Both the position numbers and the translations under genes were made by a program. Shown in pieces: positions 1-8,764 of a stretch of DNA of 64,000 bases. The DNA lies in the NCBI GenBank assembly GCA_022823305.1, contig JAJDXK010000023.1:1-64000 (forward strand), written 5' to 3'. Origin of the DNA: Alphaproteobacteria bacterium (lineage in GTDB: Bacteria > Pseudomonadota > Alphaproteobacteria > UBA828). Below the pieces are notes generated by a model. It made no database searches. It was not told where the DNA came from and saw nothing but the letters and a program-made list of their open reading frames with translations. Each line of letters begins with the position of its first letter. Within the stretch, counting starts at the first letter, position 1.

Positions 1-61
1 AATCTGCTTACAGTACGCTTACACCGGCCTGGTCGCGACTTGCGCGTTCCGGGCCGGGGTC

Positions 62-2179
62 ATGCCACAAAGTATTGAAAACAAATCAGATTATTCCGCC
101 ACTGGAGGCAGATTCCGGATAGGGGTGGACATAGGCGGCACGTTCACCGACATCGTGCTGGTGGGCGACGACGGCGACACGCTGCTCTGGAAGGAGGCGA
201 CGACGCCGAGCCGGCCCGAGCGCGCGATCGAGGACGGGCTCTCGAACGCTGCCGCCGCGCTGGGTGCCGATCTCCGCACGCTGCTTGGCGAGGTCTCGCT
301 CTTCGTCCACGGCTCGACCATCGCCATCAACGAGATCATCCAGCGGCGCGGGCCCAGGCTCGGTCTCGTCTGCACCGAGGGCTTTCGCGACGTCCTCTAC
401 TTCCGCGACGGCTTCAAGTGGGACCGCTACAACCCGCGCCTCGAGCGCCCCCGCGACTTCGTCGAGCGCTACCTCCGCCTCGGCGTCAGGGAACGCACAG
501 GCCCCGACGGCAGCGTCCAGACGCCGCTGGACGAAGCGAGCGTCCGCGATGTCGCGCGCACGTTCCGCCACCACCAAGTGAAGTCGATCGCGGTCGCGCT
601 GCTCTGGTCGCACATCAATCCGAGCCACGAGCGGCGGGTGCGCGAGATCCTGCGCGAAGAACTCGGCCCCGTGCCGATCATGCTGTCCTCCGAGATCCTG
701 CCGGAGATCGGCGAGTGGGTGCGCACCTCGGCGACGGTGATGTCGGCCTACGTGTACCCCGCGAGCAACAGCTACCTGCGCCGGCTGGAAGGCTGGCTCG
801 CGGATCACGGGCTCGGCTGCACGCCGCTGATCATGCAGGTCAACGGCGGCTGCGCGACCATCGACCAGACGCTCAAGATCGCGGTCAACACGATCGGCTC
901 GGGGCCTGCGGCCTGCCCCGGCGCGGCGATCCACGTGGGCAAGCGGCTCGCGTCGCGCGACATGATCGCCATCGACATGGGGGGTACGTCCTTCGACGTG
1001 TCGCTGATCAAGCAGGGAGAGGTGCTGCGCTCGCGCTCACTGATGGTGGCGCACCAGCCGATCGGCGTGCCGGGCTGCGAGATCCACTCCATCGGTGCCG
1101 GCGGGGGCTCGATCGCGTGGATCGATTCCGGCGGCGCGCTCCGGGTCGGCCCGCAGTCGGCCGGCGCCGAGCCGGGGCCCGCGGCCTACGATGCGGGCGG
1201 CGCCGAGCCCACCGTCACCGACGCGAACATCGTGCTCGGGTACCTCTCGCCCGAAGCCTTCCTCGGCGGGCGCCGGCGCCTTCGCGCGGACCTTGCCGAG
1301 CAGGCGATCCGCGAGCGGATCGCCGGGCCGCTCGGCATCGGCGTGGCCGAGGCGGCCGCGGGCGTCATCCGTATCGTCAACGAGAACATGGTCAATGCCA
1401 TCGGCGTCGTGTCCGTGCAGCGGGGTATCGATCCGCGCCCCTATCTGCTGGTCGCGGGCGGCGGCGCAGGCGCCCTGCACGCCGGCCGGCTCGCCACGGA
1501 GCTCGGCATCAGGCGCGTTCTCGTCCCGGCCGAAGCCGGGGTCATCTCGGCCTACGGCATGACGGTCACGGACCTCCGCTACGACTATTCCGGCACGCTG
1601 CACGCGCTGTCGAGCGACCCTTCGATCGAGCGGGTCGCGGCGCAGCTCGGCGAGCTCGAGGCGAGGGCGCGGCGCGACCTCGAGGCGAGCGGGTTCTCGG
1701 GCGACGCGGTTCTATTGCAGCGCTTCGTGGACGCGCGCTACCGCGGCCAGGTTCACGAATTGATGGCGCCTGTGCCGGCCGGCGCTCTCGATGACCGCGC
1801 TTTCCGAACCATCGCCGAGACCTTCCACGCACTGCACCATGAACGCTACGGATGGTCGGCCGAGGACTATCCGGTCGAGTACCTGCACTGGCGCGTCACC
1901 GGCACGGGCCTGATCGAGCGCCCGGCCGAGCTCGATTTCGCGGCCGTCTCGCCTCGCCCGGCGGACGAGGTGATGCGCGGCACGCGGCTTGCGCATTTCG
2001 AGGAGGCAGGGGGCCTGGTCGAGGTGCCGGCCCTCTGGAGCGAGGAGGTGCCGGCGGGCGCGGAGGTCTCAGGTCCCGCGCTGATCGACGGGGCCACGAC
2101 CACGGTCGTGGTGTGCCCCGGCCAGCGGCTCCTCGCCGACGGCAAGGGAAGCTTCCTGATCGAGACCCGAGCCGCGTGA
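62..2179 (+). CDS. hyuA: Hydantoinase/oxoprolinase family protein, HyuA-type
   Basis: The 705-residue product has the HyuA (N-methylhydantoinase A / 5-oxoprolinase alpha) layout. An actin-like nucleotide-binding motif GVDIGGTFTDIVL lies near residues 21-33, a second phosphate-binding segment DMGGTSFDVSL near 305, and the family signatures IGAGGGSIAWID and GPQSAGAEPGPAAY follow. The length is normal for the family. Members couple ATP hydrolysis to opening of cyclic amides such as hydantoins or 5-oxoproline, usually with a HyuB partner. No hyuB follows here: the next gene is convergent, so a partner would have to lie upstream, outside the window. A second, only distantly similar HyuA lies at 48906-50966. 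The family is clear, the substrate unknown. Confidence 0.9.
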   Translation: MPQSIENKSDYSATGGRFRIGVDIGGTFTDIVLVGDDGDTLLWKEATTPSRPERAIEDGLSNAAAALGADLRTLLGEVSLFVHGSTIAINEIIQRRGPRLGLVCTEGFRDVLYFRDGFKWDRYNPRLERPRDFVERYLRLGVRERTGPDGSVQTPLDEASVRDVARTFRHHQVKSIAVALLWSHINPSHERRVREILREELGPVPIMLSSEILPEIGEWVRTSATVMSAYVYPASNSYLRRLEGWLADHGLGCTPLIMQVNGGCATIDQTLKIAVNTIGSGPAACPGAAIHVGKRLASRDMIAIDMGGTSFDVSLIKQGEVLRSRSLMVAHQPIGVPGCEIHSIGAGGGSIAWIDSGGALRVGPQSAGAEPGPAAYDAGGAEPTVTDANIVLGYLSPEAFLGGRRRLRADLAEQAIRERIAGPLGIGVAEAAAGVIRIVNENMVNAIGVVSVQRGIDPRPYLLVAGGGAGALHAGRLATELGIRRVLVPAEAGVISAYGMTVTDLRYDYSGTLHALSSDPSIERVAAQLGELEARARRDLEASGFSGDAVLLQRFVDARYRGQVHELMAPVPAGALDDRAFRTIAETFHALHHERYGWSAEDYPVEYLHWRVTGTGLIERPAELDFAAVSPRPADEVMRGTRLAHFEEAGGLVEVPALWSEEVPAGAEVSGPALIDGATTTVVVCPGQRLLADGKGSFLIETRAA

Positions 2180-2239
2180 GCGCCGCCCGGCCACGCACGC
2201 GATTGCGCGCGGCCACCGCCCAGGAGATGTGGAGGGCGG

Positions 2240-3730
2240 CTACTTGTCGATGTCGCCCATGCACATGTACTTGACCTCGAGGAACTCATCGAGGCCGTAG
2301 TGCGAGCCCTCGCGGCCGATGCCGGATTCCTTCATGCCGCCGAAGGGCGCCACCTCGGTCGAGATGATCCCGGTGTTGATGCCGACGATGCCGTATTCCA
2401 GCTGCTCCGCGACGCGCCAGATGCGCCCGATGTCGCGGCTGTAGAAGTAGGCCGCGAGCCCGAACTCGGTGTCGTTGGCGAGCTGCACGGCCTCGTCGTC
2501 GGTCTCGAAGCGGAAGATCGGCGCGAGCGGGCCGAATGTCTCCTCGCGCGCGACCTTCATCTGGGTGTCCACGTTGGCGATCACCGTGGGCTCGAAGAAG
2601 TTGCCGCCGAGCGGGTGGCGCTTGCCGCCCTGGATCACCGTGGCCCCCTTGTCGACCGCGTCCTGGATGTGCTCCTCGACCTTGGCGACGGCGTCGGAAT
2701 CGATCAGCGGCCCCTGCTGGGTCTCGCCCTCGAGGCCGGGACCCACCACCAGCTTGGAGGATTCCTCGGCCAGCCTCTCGGCGAAGGTGTCGTAGACCCC
2801 GCCCTGCACCAGGAAGCGGTTGGCGCAGACGCAGGTCTGGCCGGTGTTGCGGTACTTCGACTGGATGGCGCCGCTGATGGCGGAGTCCATGTCGGCGTCG
2901 TCGAAGACGATGAAGGGCGCGTTGCCGCCGAGCTCCATCGAAACCTTCTTCACCGTGTGCGCGCACTGCTCCAGCAGCACCTTGCCCACCTCGGTGGAGC
3001 CGGTGAAGGAGAGCTTGCGCACGATGGGGTTGGCGGTCATCTCACCGCCGGTCTCGCCGGAAGGCCCGGTGATGACGTTGAAGACGCCCGCCGGGATGCC
3101 GGCGCGCTCGCCCAGCTCGCAGAGCGCCAGCGCGGAGAAGGGCGTCGCCGTCGCCGGCCGCGCGATCACGGTGCAGCCGGCGGCGAGCGCGGGCCCCGCC
3201 TTGCGCGTGATCATGGCGTTCGGGAAGTTCCACGGCGTGATCATGCCGACCACGCCCACCGGCTCCTTGGTCACCACGATCCGCCGGTCGTTGAGGTGCT
3301 GCGGGATGACATCGCCGTAGGCACGCTTGCCCTCCTCCGCAAACCACTCGATGAAGGAGCCGCCGTAGCCGATCTCGCCGCGCGATTCCGCCATAGGCTT
3401 GCCCTGCTCGGCGGTCATGATGATAGCGAGGTCCTCCTGGTTCGCCATCATCAGGTCGTACCACTTGCGCAGGATCGCCGCGCGCTCCTTGGCGGTCTTG
3501 GCCCGCCAGGCGGGAAAGGCGCGGTTCGCGGCCTCGATGGCGGCGCGGGTCTCGGCGGCGGAGAACGCCGGCACGGTGCCGATCACCCGGCCGTCGGCCG
3601 GGTTCACCACGTCGGTGGAGCGCCCCGACTTGGCGTCCAGCCACTGGCCGTCCACGTAGCATTGCTGGCGGAAGAGCGTCGGGTCCTGAAGGAAGATGCC
3701 CTTCACGATCTCGGCGGTGGCGGTGGACAT
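2240..3730 (-). CDS. gabD: NAD(P)-dependent succinate-semialdehyde dehydrogenase
   Basis: This 496-residue aldehyde dehydrogenase matches the GabD branch over its full length. It shows the cofactor-site segment ITPWNFPNAMITRK, the catalytic glutamate motif MELGGNAPFIVFDDAD, and the nucleophilic cysteine in NTGQTCVCANRF near residue 298. The C-terminal GGMKESGIGREGS motif is also typical of GabD. The expected reaction is oxidation of succinate semialdehyde to succinate at the end of GABA catabolism, in the cytoplasm. It is convergent with the hyuA-like gene and stands alone. No GABA transaminase is adjacent, although a class III aminotransferase of unknown substrate lies at 54234-55583. Other short-chain semialdehydes are possible substrates. 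Confidence 0.92.
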   Translation of the reverse strand: MSTATAEIVKGIFLQDPTLFRQQCYVDGQWLDAKSGRSTDVVNPADGRVIGTVPAFSAAETRAAIEAANRAFPAWRAKTAKERAAILRKWYDLMMANQEDLAIIMTAEQGKPMAESRGEIGYGGSFIEWFAEEGKRAYGDVIPQHLNDRRIVVTKEPVGVVGMITPWNFPNAMITRKAGPALAAGCTVIARPATATPFSALALCELGERAGIPAGVFNVITGPSGETGGEMTANPIVRKLSFTGSTEVGKVLLEQCAHTVKKVSMELGGNAPFIVFDDADMDSAISGAIQSKYRNTGQTCVCANRFLVQGGVYDTFAERLAEESSKLVVGPGLEGETQQGPLIDSDAVAKVEEHIQDAVDKGATVIQGGKRHPLGGNFFEPTVIANVDTQMKVAREETFGPLAPIFRFETDDEAVQLANDTEFGLAAYFYSRDIGRIWRVAEQLEYGIVGINTGIISTEVAPFGGMKESGIGREGSHYGLDEFLEVKYMCMGDIDK

Positions 3731-3848
3731 GGCGGGCTCTCCCTTGCTGGGCGGTTAGGGCTGCGGCTCCGGTGCAGGGCCGGCAGTATCGCCGATGGGG
3801 CGCTGAGCCGGCAAGGCGCGCCCGGCGGCCGCGTGCTAGGGTGTCTCC

Positions 3849-4568
3849 ATGTGCGCGCGGGAAAGGGCGCGGGGCTGGGCCCCTGACCGCCGGGAGTTCC
3901 TTGTCGCCGGGGCGGCGGCCGTGCTTGGCTTGGCCGCCGGCGCGCCTGCGGCTCCTGCCGGGACCTATCTGGAGGACTCCGAGCGCCGCGTGCCGCTCCG
4001 CAACCTGTGGACCGGCGAGCGGCGCGATCTCGTCTACTGGCGGGCCGGCGACTACGACCGGCGCGCGCTGCTCGCCTACAGCTACCTGCTGCGCGACCGC
4101 CGGGACGGCGGCTACGTCGAGGTCTTCTACGGCCTGCTCGACCAGCTCTTCTTCCTGTGGAAGGCGCTGGGGAAGCCGCGCTGGATCGACCTCGTCTCGG
4201 GCTACCGCTCGCCGGGCAGCAACGCCTTCCTCCGCGCCACCAGCGAGGGCGTCGCCCGCAACTCGCTGCACACCGTGGGCATGGCGGCGGATATCCGCGT
4301 GCCCGGCATCGCCAGCGAGGCGGTGTGGCGGGCGGCGGTCGATCTCAGGCGGGGCGGGGCCGGGCTCTACCGCGCCTCCGACTTCGTCCACCTCGACGTG
4401 GGCCCGGTGCGGTCCTGGGTCTTCGGCGAGCGCGCGCCGTCCCGCGCACGGGCCCCGGGCGACGTGGCGCTCCCTCCCGAGCGTCCCAACCCTTCCCGTA
4501 CGCCGGCCTCAGGCGAGGTTCAGCTTCCGCCTGAGCGTCCCGATCATCTCCGCCGTCACGGCGGCTAG
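3849..4568 (+). CDS. Tat-exported DUF882 / M15 (YcbK-like) peptidase-fold protein
   Basis: The 239-residue product starts with a twin-arginine-like leader (RREFLVAGAAAVLGLAAG, residues about 16-33), so export to the periplasm is likely. The body matches DUF882/YcbK, a D-Ala-D-Ala peptidase-like fold. Zinc-ligand segments HTVGMAADIRVPG and DFVHLDVGPVRSW are present, as is GYRSPGSNAFLR. Homologues act on, or bind, cell-wall peptides. The last 23 codons and the stop lie inside the left 109-bp repeat (4501-4609), which is the antisense of the SDR gene's 3' end. The C-terminus may therefore have been replaced when the adjacent module inserted. The tail also holds two in-frame LPPERP units 18 codons apart. 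Confidence 0.85.
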   Translation: MCARERARGWAPDRREFLVAGAAAVLGLAAGAPAAPAGTYLEDSERRVPLRNLWTGERRDLVYWRAGDYDRRALLAYSYLLRDRRDGGYVEVFYGLLDQLFFLWKALGKPRWIDLVSGYRSPGSNAFLRATSEGVARNSLHTVGMAADIRVPGIASEAVWRAAVDLRRGGAGLYRASDFVHLDVGPVRSWVFGERAPSRARAPGDVALPPERPNPSRTPASGEVQLPPERPDHLRRHGG

Positions 4569-4609
4569 GTCGTAGCGCGGCCGCCAGCCCCACTCCGCGC
4601 GTGCGGCGC
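4501..4609 (+). repeat. Left direct repeat (109 bp), att-like copy of SDR gene 3' end
   Basis: Positions 4501-4609 match 5795-5903 with four mismatches that I can count (at 4532, 4558, 4561 and 4602). The right copy contains the last 101 bp, including the stop codon, of the SDR gene at 5803-6759. The left copy is therefore a detached 3' end of that gene. The two copies bracket an AT-richer gene. This is the arrangement left when an element carrying its own copy of a gene's 3' end integrates there, with the divergence showing that the two copies have different histories. A segmental duplication is the alternative. Confidence 0.9.
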
Positions 4610-4691
4610 ACCGGCAACCAGTTTGACCTCGACTATAGCTCCTTAGGCCATTATGAGTATGCCCCTTGGCTTGGGAGCCGGAGGGCCAAAA

Positions 4692-5780
4692 ATGATAAAC
4701 GAGATCAGAATTTGGGCAGTCGACAGCGCTGCAAACTCCGTCGAGCCCATACTGCCAACCGACTGGAAGGAAACCGAGGGTTCTCTGGAGAACGTGCTCG
4801 TTAAGAATCCAGACATGCTCATGCCAGGTTTGACGCTGGTGGGGCGTCAGACACCCACTGAGAGCGGTTATCTCGATCTGCTAGGAGTGGACGAGAACGG
4901 AAAGCTCGTTGTATTCGAGCTTAAGCGCGAAAAACTTACTCGAAAGGCTGTGGCGCAAGCCATCGATTACTGTTCTTATTTGGAGTCCCTCGAAGAGTCC
5001 GAACTCGCCATACATATCTCCGAGCGCTCAGGGAGTGCTGGAATAATTCAAATAAGCGATTTTGAAGAGTGGTATGGTGAGCGTTATCCAGAAAAGGAAT
5101 TAACTGATTTAAGGCCGGTGAGAACAGTGCTTGTCGGACTCGGTGCGGACGCTGCAGCGCAGCGTATGGTCGGCTTTCTGTCAAAGAGCGGAGTCGATAT
5201 CTCGCTTCTCACGTTCCATGGTTATCAATGCGACAATAGAACTCTCTTGGCTAGACATTCAGAAGAAGGTGAGGCTCAGGATGTTGGTTCCAGATCGAAG
5301 CAACAACGCTACGCAGAGCGGCGTCGCAGACATGCGGAGCTGATCGAAAGATTTGGAATAGTGAAGCTCTGGCACGATGTGGTGAAAGAGCTGAGCGTGT
5401 CCGACCACGAACACGTTAGAAAGTTAGGGTTCACATTCTACATGCATTCTACCAAAATCGAAAATTCCAATTATGCGGGATCTCATTCTGTTGTTATAGA
5501 ACAAGACAGCGGAAATATACGCCTCACTTTCTATCCAGCAGCCGTACACCTGTGTTATGATGAATTCAAGAAAGTGGCAACGACGATACCTTTTGAGACT
5601 CAAAAACCGCCTAACGCGCCGCCAACGAGCAAGGTGCAAAATGAATGGTATTGTATGTTAGATGACGAGAAATGGAGAACACACAAGAAAACGCTTACCG
5701 CGCTTGCAATTGCCGTCACTGATGCTTGGCGGGAGAAACGCGCTGAGTCTCGAAAGAAGCGAAGAGAGGCCGCTTCGTAG
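4692..5780 (+). CDS. PD-(D/E)XK nuclease-fold protein, NucS/DUF91-like, in repeat-flanked module
   Basis: The 362-residue product has an N-terminal restriction-endonuclease fold of the NucS/DUF91 type. Key residues are Asp62 in GYLDLLGVD, Glu76 and Lys78 in VVFELKRE, and the Q-x3-Y motif at Gln89-Tyr93. A charged linker (SRSKQQRYAERRRRH) leads to a C-terminal domain that I do not recognise. The start at 4692 is preferred over 4653 because GGAGG at 4680-4684 sits 7 nt upstream. Base and codon use (many ATA, TTA, TTT, AAA) is clearly AT-richer than in all neighbours, and the gene lies between the 109-bp repeats, so it is probably acquired. A DNA-defence or repair role is inference; no partner gene is present. 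Confidence 0.8.
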   Translation: MINEIRIWAVDSAANSVEPILPTDWKETEGSLENVLVKNPDMLMPGLTLVGRQTPTESGYLDLLGVDENGKLVVFELKREKLTRKAVAQAIDYCSYLESLEESELAIHISERSGSAGIIQISDFEEWYGERYPEKELTDLRPVRTVLVGLGADAAAQRMVGFLSKSGVDISLLTFHGYQCDNRTLLARHSEEGEAQDVGSRSKQQRYAERRRRHAELIERFGIVKLWHDVVKELSVSDHEHVRKLGFTFYMHSTKIENSNYAGSHSVVIEQDSGNIRLTFYPAAVHLCYDEFKKVATTIPFETQKPPNAPPTSKVQNEWYCMLDDEKWRTHKKTLTALAIAVTDAWREKRAESRKKRREAAS

Positions 5781-5794
5781 CGCCCAGCTTCTCT

Positions 5795-5903
5795 CGCCGG
5801 CCTCAGGCGAGGTTCAGCTTCCGCCTGAGTGTCCCGATCATCTCCGCCGTCATGGTGGCTAGGTCGTAGCGCGGCCGCCAGCCCCACTCCGCGCGGGCGG
5901 CGC
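5795..5903 (+). repeat. Right direct repeat (109 bp), intact SDR 3' end
   Basis: This is the second copy of the repeat at 4501-4609, about 96% identical. Here it is continuous with the complete SDR coding region, covering its last 33 codons and stop (5803-5903) plus 8 bp beyond. The module between the repeats (4610-5794, about 1.2 kb) holds only the nuclease gene and no recognisable integrase. If it moved by site-specific recombination, the enzyme was supplied in trans. Confidence 0.9.
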
Positions 5904-6759
5904 TGTCGTCCATCGAATCCGGCCACGAATCGGCGATCGCCTGGCGCAGCGGGTCGACCTCGTAGTCGATGGCGAAGCCGGGGATGTGGTTGCGGATCTC
6001 GGCCGCGATCTCCTCGGGCGTGACGCTCATGGCGGTGACGTTGAAGGCGTTGCGGTGGCTGAGCTTTGCAGGGTCGGCCGCCATCAGGTCGATGATCGCC
6101 GCCACCGCGTCCGGCATGTACATCATGTCGAGGCGCGAATCCGGGCGCAGGAAGCAAGTGTAGCGCCCTTCCCGCAGCGCCTCGTAGAAGATGTGGACCG
6201 CGTAGTCGGTGGTGCCGCCGCCGGGCGGCGCCACGTGCGAGATCAGGCCCGGCAGGCGCAAGCCCCGCGTATCGAGGCCGAAGCGCGCGTGGTAGTAGTC
6301 GCCGAGCAGCTCGCCCGCCACCTTGGAGACGCCGTAGATGGTGTTGGGCCGCTGGATCGTGTCCTGGGGCGTGTGCCGGAGCGGCGTGCCCGGCCCGAAG
6401 GCGCCGATGGAGCTCGGGAAGAACACCGCGCAGCCGTGGCGCCGCGCCGCCTCCAGCGCGTTGGCGTAGCCGCCGAGGTTGAGCGCCCAAGCCGCCTCCG
6501 GTTGCGCCTCGCCCAGCACCGAGAGAAACGCCGGCATGTGGTAGATGGTCTCGATCCCGTGCTTCTCGACCGCGGCCTCGATGTCGCCCGGCAGGGTGCA
6601 GTCGACGATCTCGAAGGGCCCGCCGTCCGTCACCGACGCCACCTCGCGTCGGCGCCAGCCGGACGCGATGACGTTGTCCGCGCCGTGGCGTTCGCGCAGC
6701 GCCGGCACCAACTCGGCGCCGATCTGCCCCAGCGCGCCGGTGACGAGGATCCTGCCCAT
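5803..6759 (-). CDS. NAD-dependent SDR, L-threonine 3-dehydrogenase-like
   Basis: The 318-residue protein is an extended short-chain dehydrogenase. It has the Rossmann motif VTGALGQIG near residue 6, the SSIGAFGPGTP segment, and the catalytic YGVSKVAGE pair (YxxxK) near residue 140. The stretches PGLISHVAPPGGGTTDYAV and RYTCFLRPDSRLDMMYMPDA, and the WGWRPRYDL tail, resemble the SDR-type L-threonine dehydrogenases more than sugar epimerases. The likely reaction is threonine to 2-amino-3-ketobutyrate with NAD+. Its 3' end is the apparent target of the repeat-flanked nuclease module and remains intact, ending in LRRKLNLA. A nucleotide-sugar epimerase is the main alternative. Confidence 0.85.
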   Translation of the reverse strand: MGRILVTGALGQIGAELVPALRERHGADNVIASGWRRREVASVTDGGPFEIVDCTLPGDIEAAVEKHGIETIYHMPAFLSVLGEAQPEAAWALNLGGYANALEAARRHGCAVFFPSSIGAFGPGTPLRHTPQDTIQRPNTIYGVSKVAGELLGDYYHARFGLDTRGLRLPGLISHVAPPGGGTTDYAVHIFYEALREGRYTCFLRPDSRLDMMYMPDAVAAIIDLMAADPAKLSHRNAFNVTAMSVTPEEIAAEIRNHIPGFAIDYEVDPLRQAIADSWPDSMDDSAARAEWGWRPRYDLATMTAEMIGTLRRKLNLA

Positions 6760-6809
6760 GGCCCGAGGCTAGCGGCTCCGCGAGCCCCAGGTCCAGCCCG
6801 AGAGCGGGG

Positions 6810-7808
6810 CTACAGGAAGCGGTCGAAGAAGATGCGGCCCGGTGCGACCTTGCCGCTGCGCATGGCGGGGCGGAGCGTCGCGTCGATCAGCCCCGGCGGC
6901 CCGGCCATGTAGAGGTCGCATTCCTCGAGCTCCTCCATCGCCGCCAGAGCGACGTCGCCGACCAGGCCCGTGACCGCACCCGGCGCTCCGTCGCGGACCA
7001 CGAGGGTGAGCGAGAACCGCTCATGCGCGGCGGCGAGCGCCCGCATCTCGTCCACCATGAAGAGCTCGCCGGCGCTGTTGGCGCCGAAGAAGAGCATGAC
7101 GGGCGGCGGAGCGGGCAGGGCCATCGCGCCTTCCACCACCGAGAGCATGGGCGCGAGCCCGGAGCCGCCGGCGATGCAGACCATTGGGCGCGCGGCCGGC
7201 ACGCGCAGGTAGGCGCGGCCGTAGGGCCCCTCCAGCCTCAGCGCATCGCCGGCCGCGAGGTCCTCGAAGAGATAGCGCGAGCCGTGGCCGCCCGGCTTCT
7301 CCTTGACGATGAAGTCGAGGGTCTCGGGCCGGGTGTTCGCCATCGAGTAGGCGCGGCGCTGGCCGCCCGGCACCTCGAGCAGCACGAACTGGCCGGGCAG
7401 GAAGGGCACAGGCCGCTCGGGCCGGCAGCGGAAGAAGATGACGCCGGGCACGAGCCGCTCCAGCACCTCGACGGTGGCGGCGATCGCCGCGGGCCTCGGC
7501 TCCTCGCGCGCGCCCTCCACCTGCGCGAGGCGCACCTTCACCACGCACTCGCCCTGGGGCAGGGACTGGCAGCAGAGGATGCGGTCGCCCTTGCGCCGGT
7601 CGCGCTCGTTGAGCCCGGCCGCCTCGGGCCAGCGCGACTCTGTCCGGCCTTCGAGCAGCGTGCCCTTGCACGAACTGCAGCTTCCGCTCGCGCACTCGTA
7701 GGGCATGGCGAGACCGGCCGCGAGACCTGCGCGCAGGATGGTCTCGCCCGGGCCGCAGGCGAAGCTCTCGCCCGAGGGCTCGATCCTGATGGTGACAGGC
7801 GCGCTCAT
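6810..7808 (-). CDS. Ferredoxin-linked flavin reductase (oxygenase electron-transfer component)
   Basis: The 332-residue protein joins an N-terminal plant-type [2Fe-2S] ferredoxin to a ferredoxin-NADP reductase module. The cluster cysteines lie in ECASGSCSSCKG (C-x4-C-x2-C), with the fourth in RILCCQSLP. An FAD-binding RAYSMANT segment and an NAD-binding GGSGLAPMLSVV segment follow, and the protein ends in FFDRFL. This architecture supplies electrons from NAD(P)H to Rieske dioxygenases, diiron monooxygenases and some P450s. It ends 4 bp before the hydrolase gene transcribed in the same direction, which is followed upstream by a Rieske oxygenase. It is a natural candidate donor for that oxygenase or for the P450 at 16.6 kb; the partner is inferred only. 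Confidence 0.9.
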   Translation of the reverse strand: MSAPVTIRIEPSGESFACGPGETILRAGLAAGLAMPYECASGSCSSCKGTLLEGRTESRWPEAAGLNERDRRKGDRILCCQSLPQGECVVKVRLAQVEGAREEPRPAAIAATVEVLERLVPGVIFFRCRPERPVPFLPGQFVLLEVPGGQRRAYSMANTRPETLDFIVKEKPGGHGSRYLFEDLAAGDALRLEGPYGRAYLRVPAARPMVCIAGGSGLAPMLSVVEGAMALPAPPPVMLFFGANSAGELFMVDEMRALAAAHERFSLTLVVRDGAPGAVTGLVGDVALAAMEELEECDLYMAGPPGLIDATLRPAMRSGKVAPGRIFFDRFL

Positions 7809-7812
7809 GGGG

Positions 7813-8715
7813 CTACGCCGCCGGCGCCCGCGCCGGGAGGTGCTGGCGGTACCATGCCAGCGTCGCCGCCATCACCTCGCCGAAGGCAGGCTCGGCATAG
7901 ACGTCGTAGTGGCCGTAGCCCTCCAGCACCACGAGCTTCTTGGGCTCGCCGGCGCGCGCGTAGAGCGAGCGCGATTCCTCCGGCGGCACCAGGCGGTCGT
8001 CCTCGGTGGTGACGAGGAGCAGCGGGCGCGGCGCGATCCTGCCCACCACCCAGTCGGCGTGGAAGGAGAGGGTCTCGTCGATGAAGGCGGTGGGCACGGT
8101 CGAGACCGCGTCGGGGTTGGCCGCCCGCGCCGCCGCCGAGAGCGCCGCCGAAGCCCGGTCCTGCAGCAGGATCTCGTCGCGCTCGGCGAGCGCGGACTCG
8201 CCGCTCAGCACGGCCTGCTCCCGGTCCTCGCGTGCCCGCTCCAGCAGGTCGTGCCATTCGTCGGGCCGGCGCACGCTGCGCATCCAGCGGCGCCCGTCGC
8301 CGACGCCGACGACGCTGACGACGCAGCGCACCCGCTCGTCGAGCGCCGCGGCCCAGACCGCCGTGGCGCCGCCGTAGCTGGTGCCGTAGAGGCCGATGCG
8401 CGCGGGGTCCACCCCCGGCCGGGTCTGGAGGAAGGTGAGCGCGGCCAGCGCATCGGCGACGCGGCCGAAGGGGGCGAGCCGGGCGCGCGGCCCCTCGCTC
8501 TGGCCCCAGCCCTTGTAGTCGAAGGCCAGCACCACGTAACCCGCCTCGGTGAGCACGCGGGCGTTGTCCGGCAGATAGAGGCTCTTCACCCCGGTGTAGC
8601 CGTGGCAGAGCAGGATGCCGGCGCGCGCGTCGTCGGCGCCGGCGTCGTCGGGGCGGTAGAGGTCGCCCGCGAGCCGGACGCCCTCGCTGAAGAAGCTCAC
8701 GCTCTCGCACTGCAT
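7813..8715 (-). CDS. Alpha/beta hydrolase family protein
   Basis: The 300-residue hydrolase has the oxyanion-hole region CHGYTGVKSLY near residue 38 and the nucleophile elbow GTSYGGATAVW near residue 115. The sequence APRPLLLVTTEDDRLVPPEE carries the late acidic residue, and GYGHYDVYAEPAF carries the catalytic histidine. The start at 8715 (MQCESVSFF) is used because the longer reading upstream overlaps the Rieske gene and resembles no N-terminus. Such proteins cleave esters or related bonds of small or lipidic substrates in the cytoplasm; the substrate here is unknown. It lies between the ferredoxin-reductase and Rieske genes on the same strand and may be co-transcribed with them. Confidence 0.87.
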   Translation of the reverse strand: MQCESVSFFSEGVRLAGDLYRPDDAGADDARAGILLCHGYTGVKSLYLPDNARVLTEAGYVVLAFDYKGWGQSEGPRARLAPFGRVADALAALTFLQTRPGVDPARIGLYGTSYGGATAVWAAALDERVRCVVSVVGVGDGRRWMRSVRRPDEWHDLLERAREDREQAVLSGESALAERDEILLQDRASAALSAAARAANPDAVSTVPTAFIDETLSFHADWVVGRIAPRPLLLVTTEDDRLVPPEESRSLYARAGEPKKLVVLEGYGHYDVYAEPAFGEVMAATLAWYRQHLPARAPAA

Positions 8716-8764
8716 GACGTGCCTGATCTCACGGCCGGGCCGCGATGTCCACCGCGGCGCGGCG

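Noticed and set aside
4610-5794. The repeat-flanked segment as a prophage or insertion sequence
   Set aside because: It has no integrase, transposase, terminal inverted repeats or phage structural gene. Only the 109-bp direct repeats and the nuclease gene are seen.
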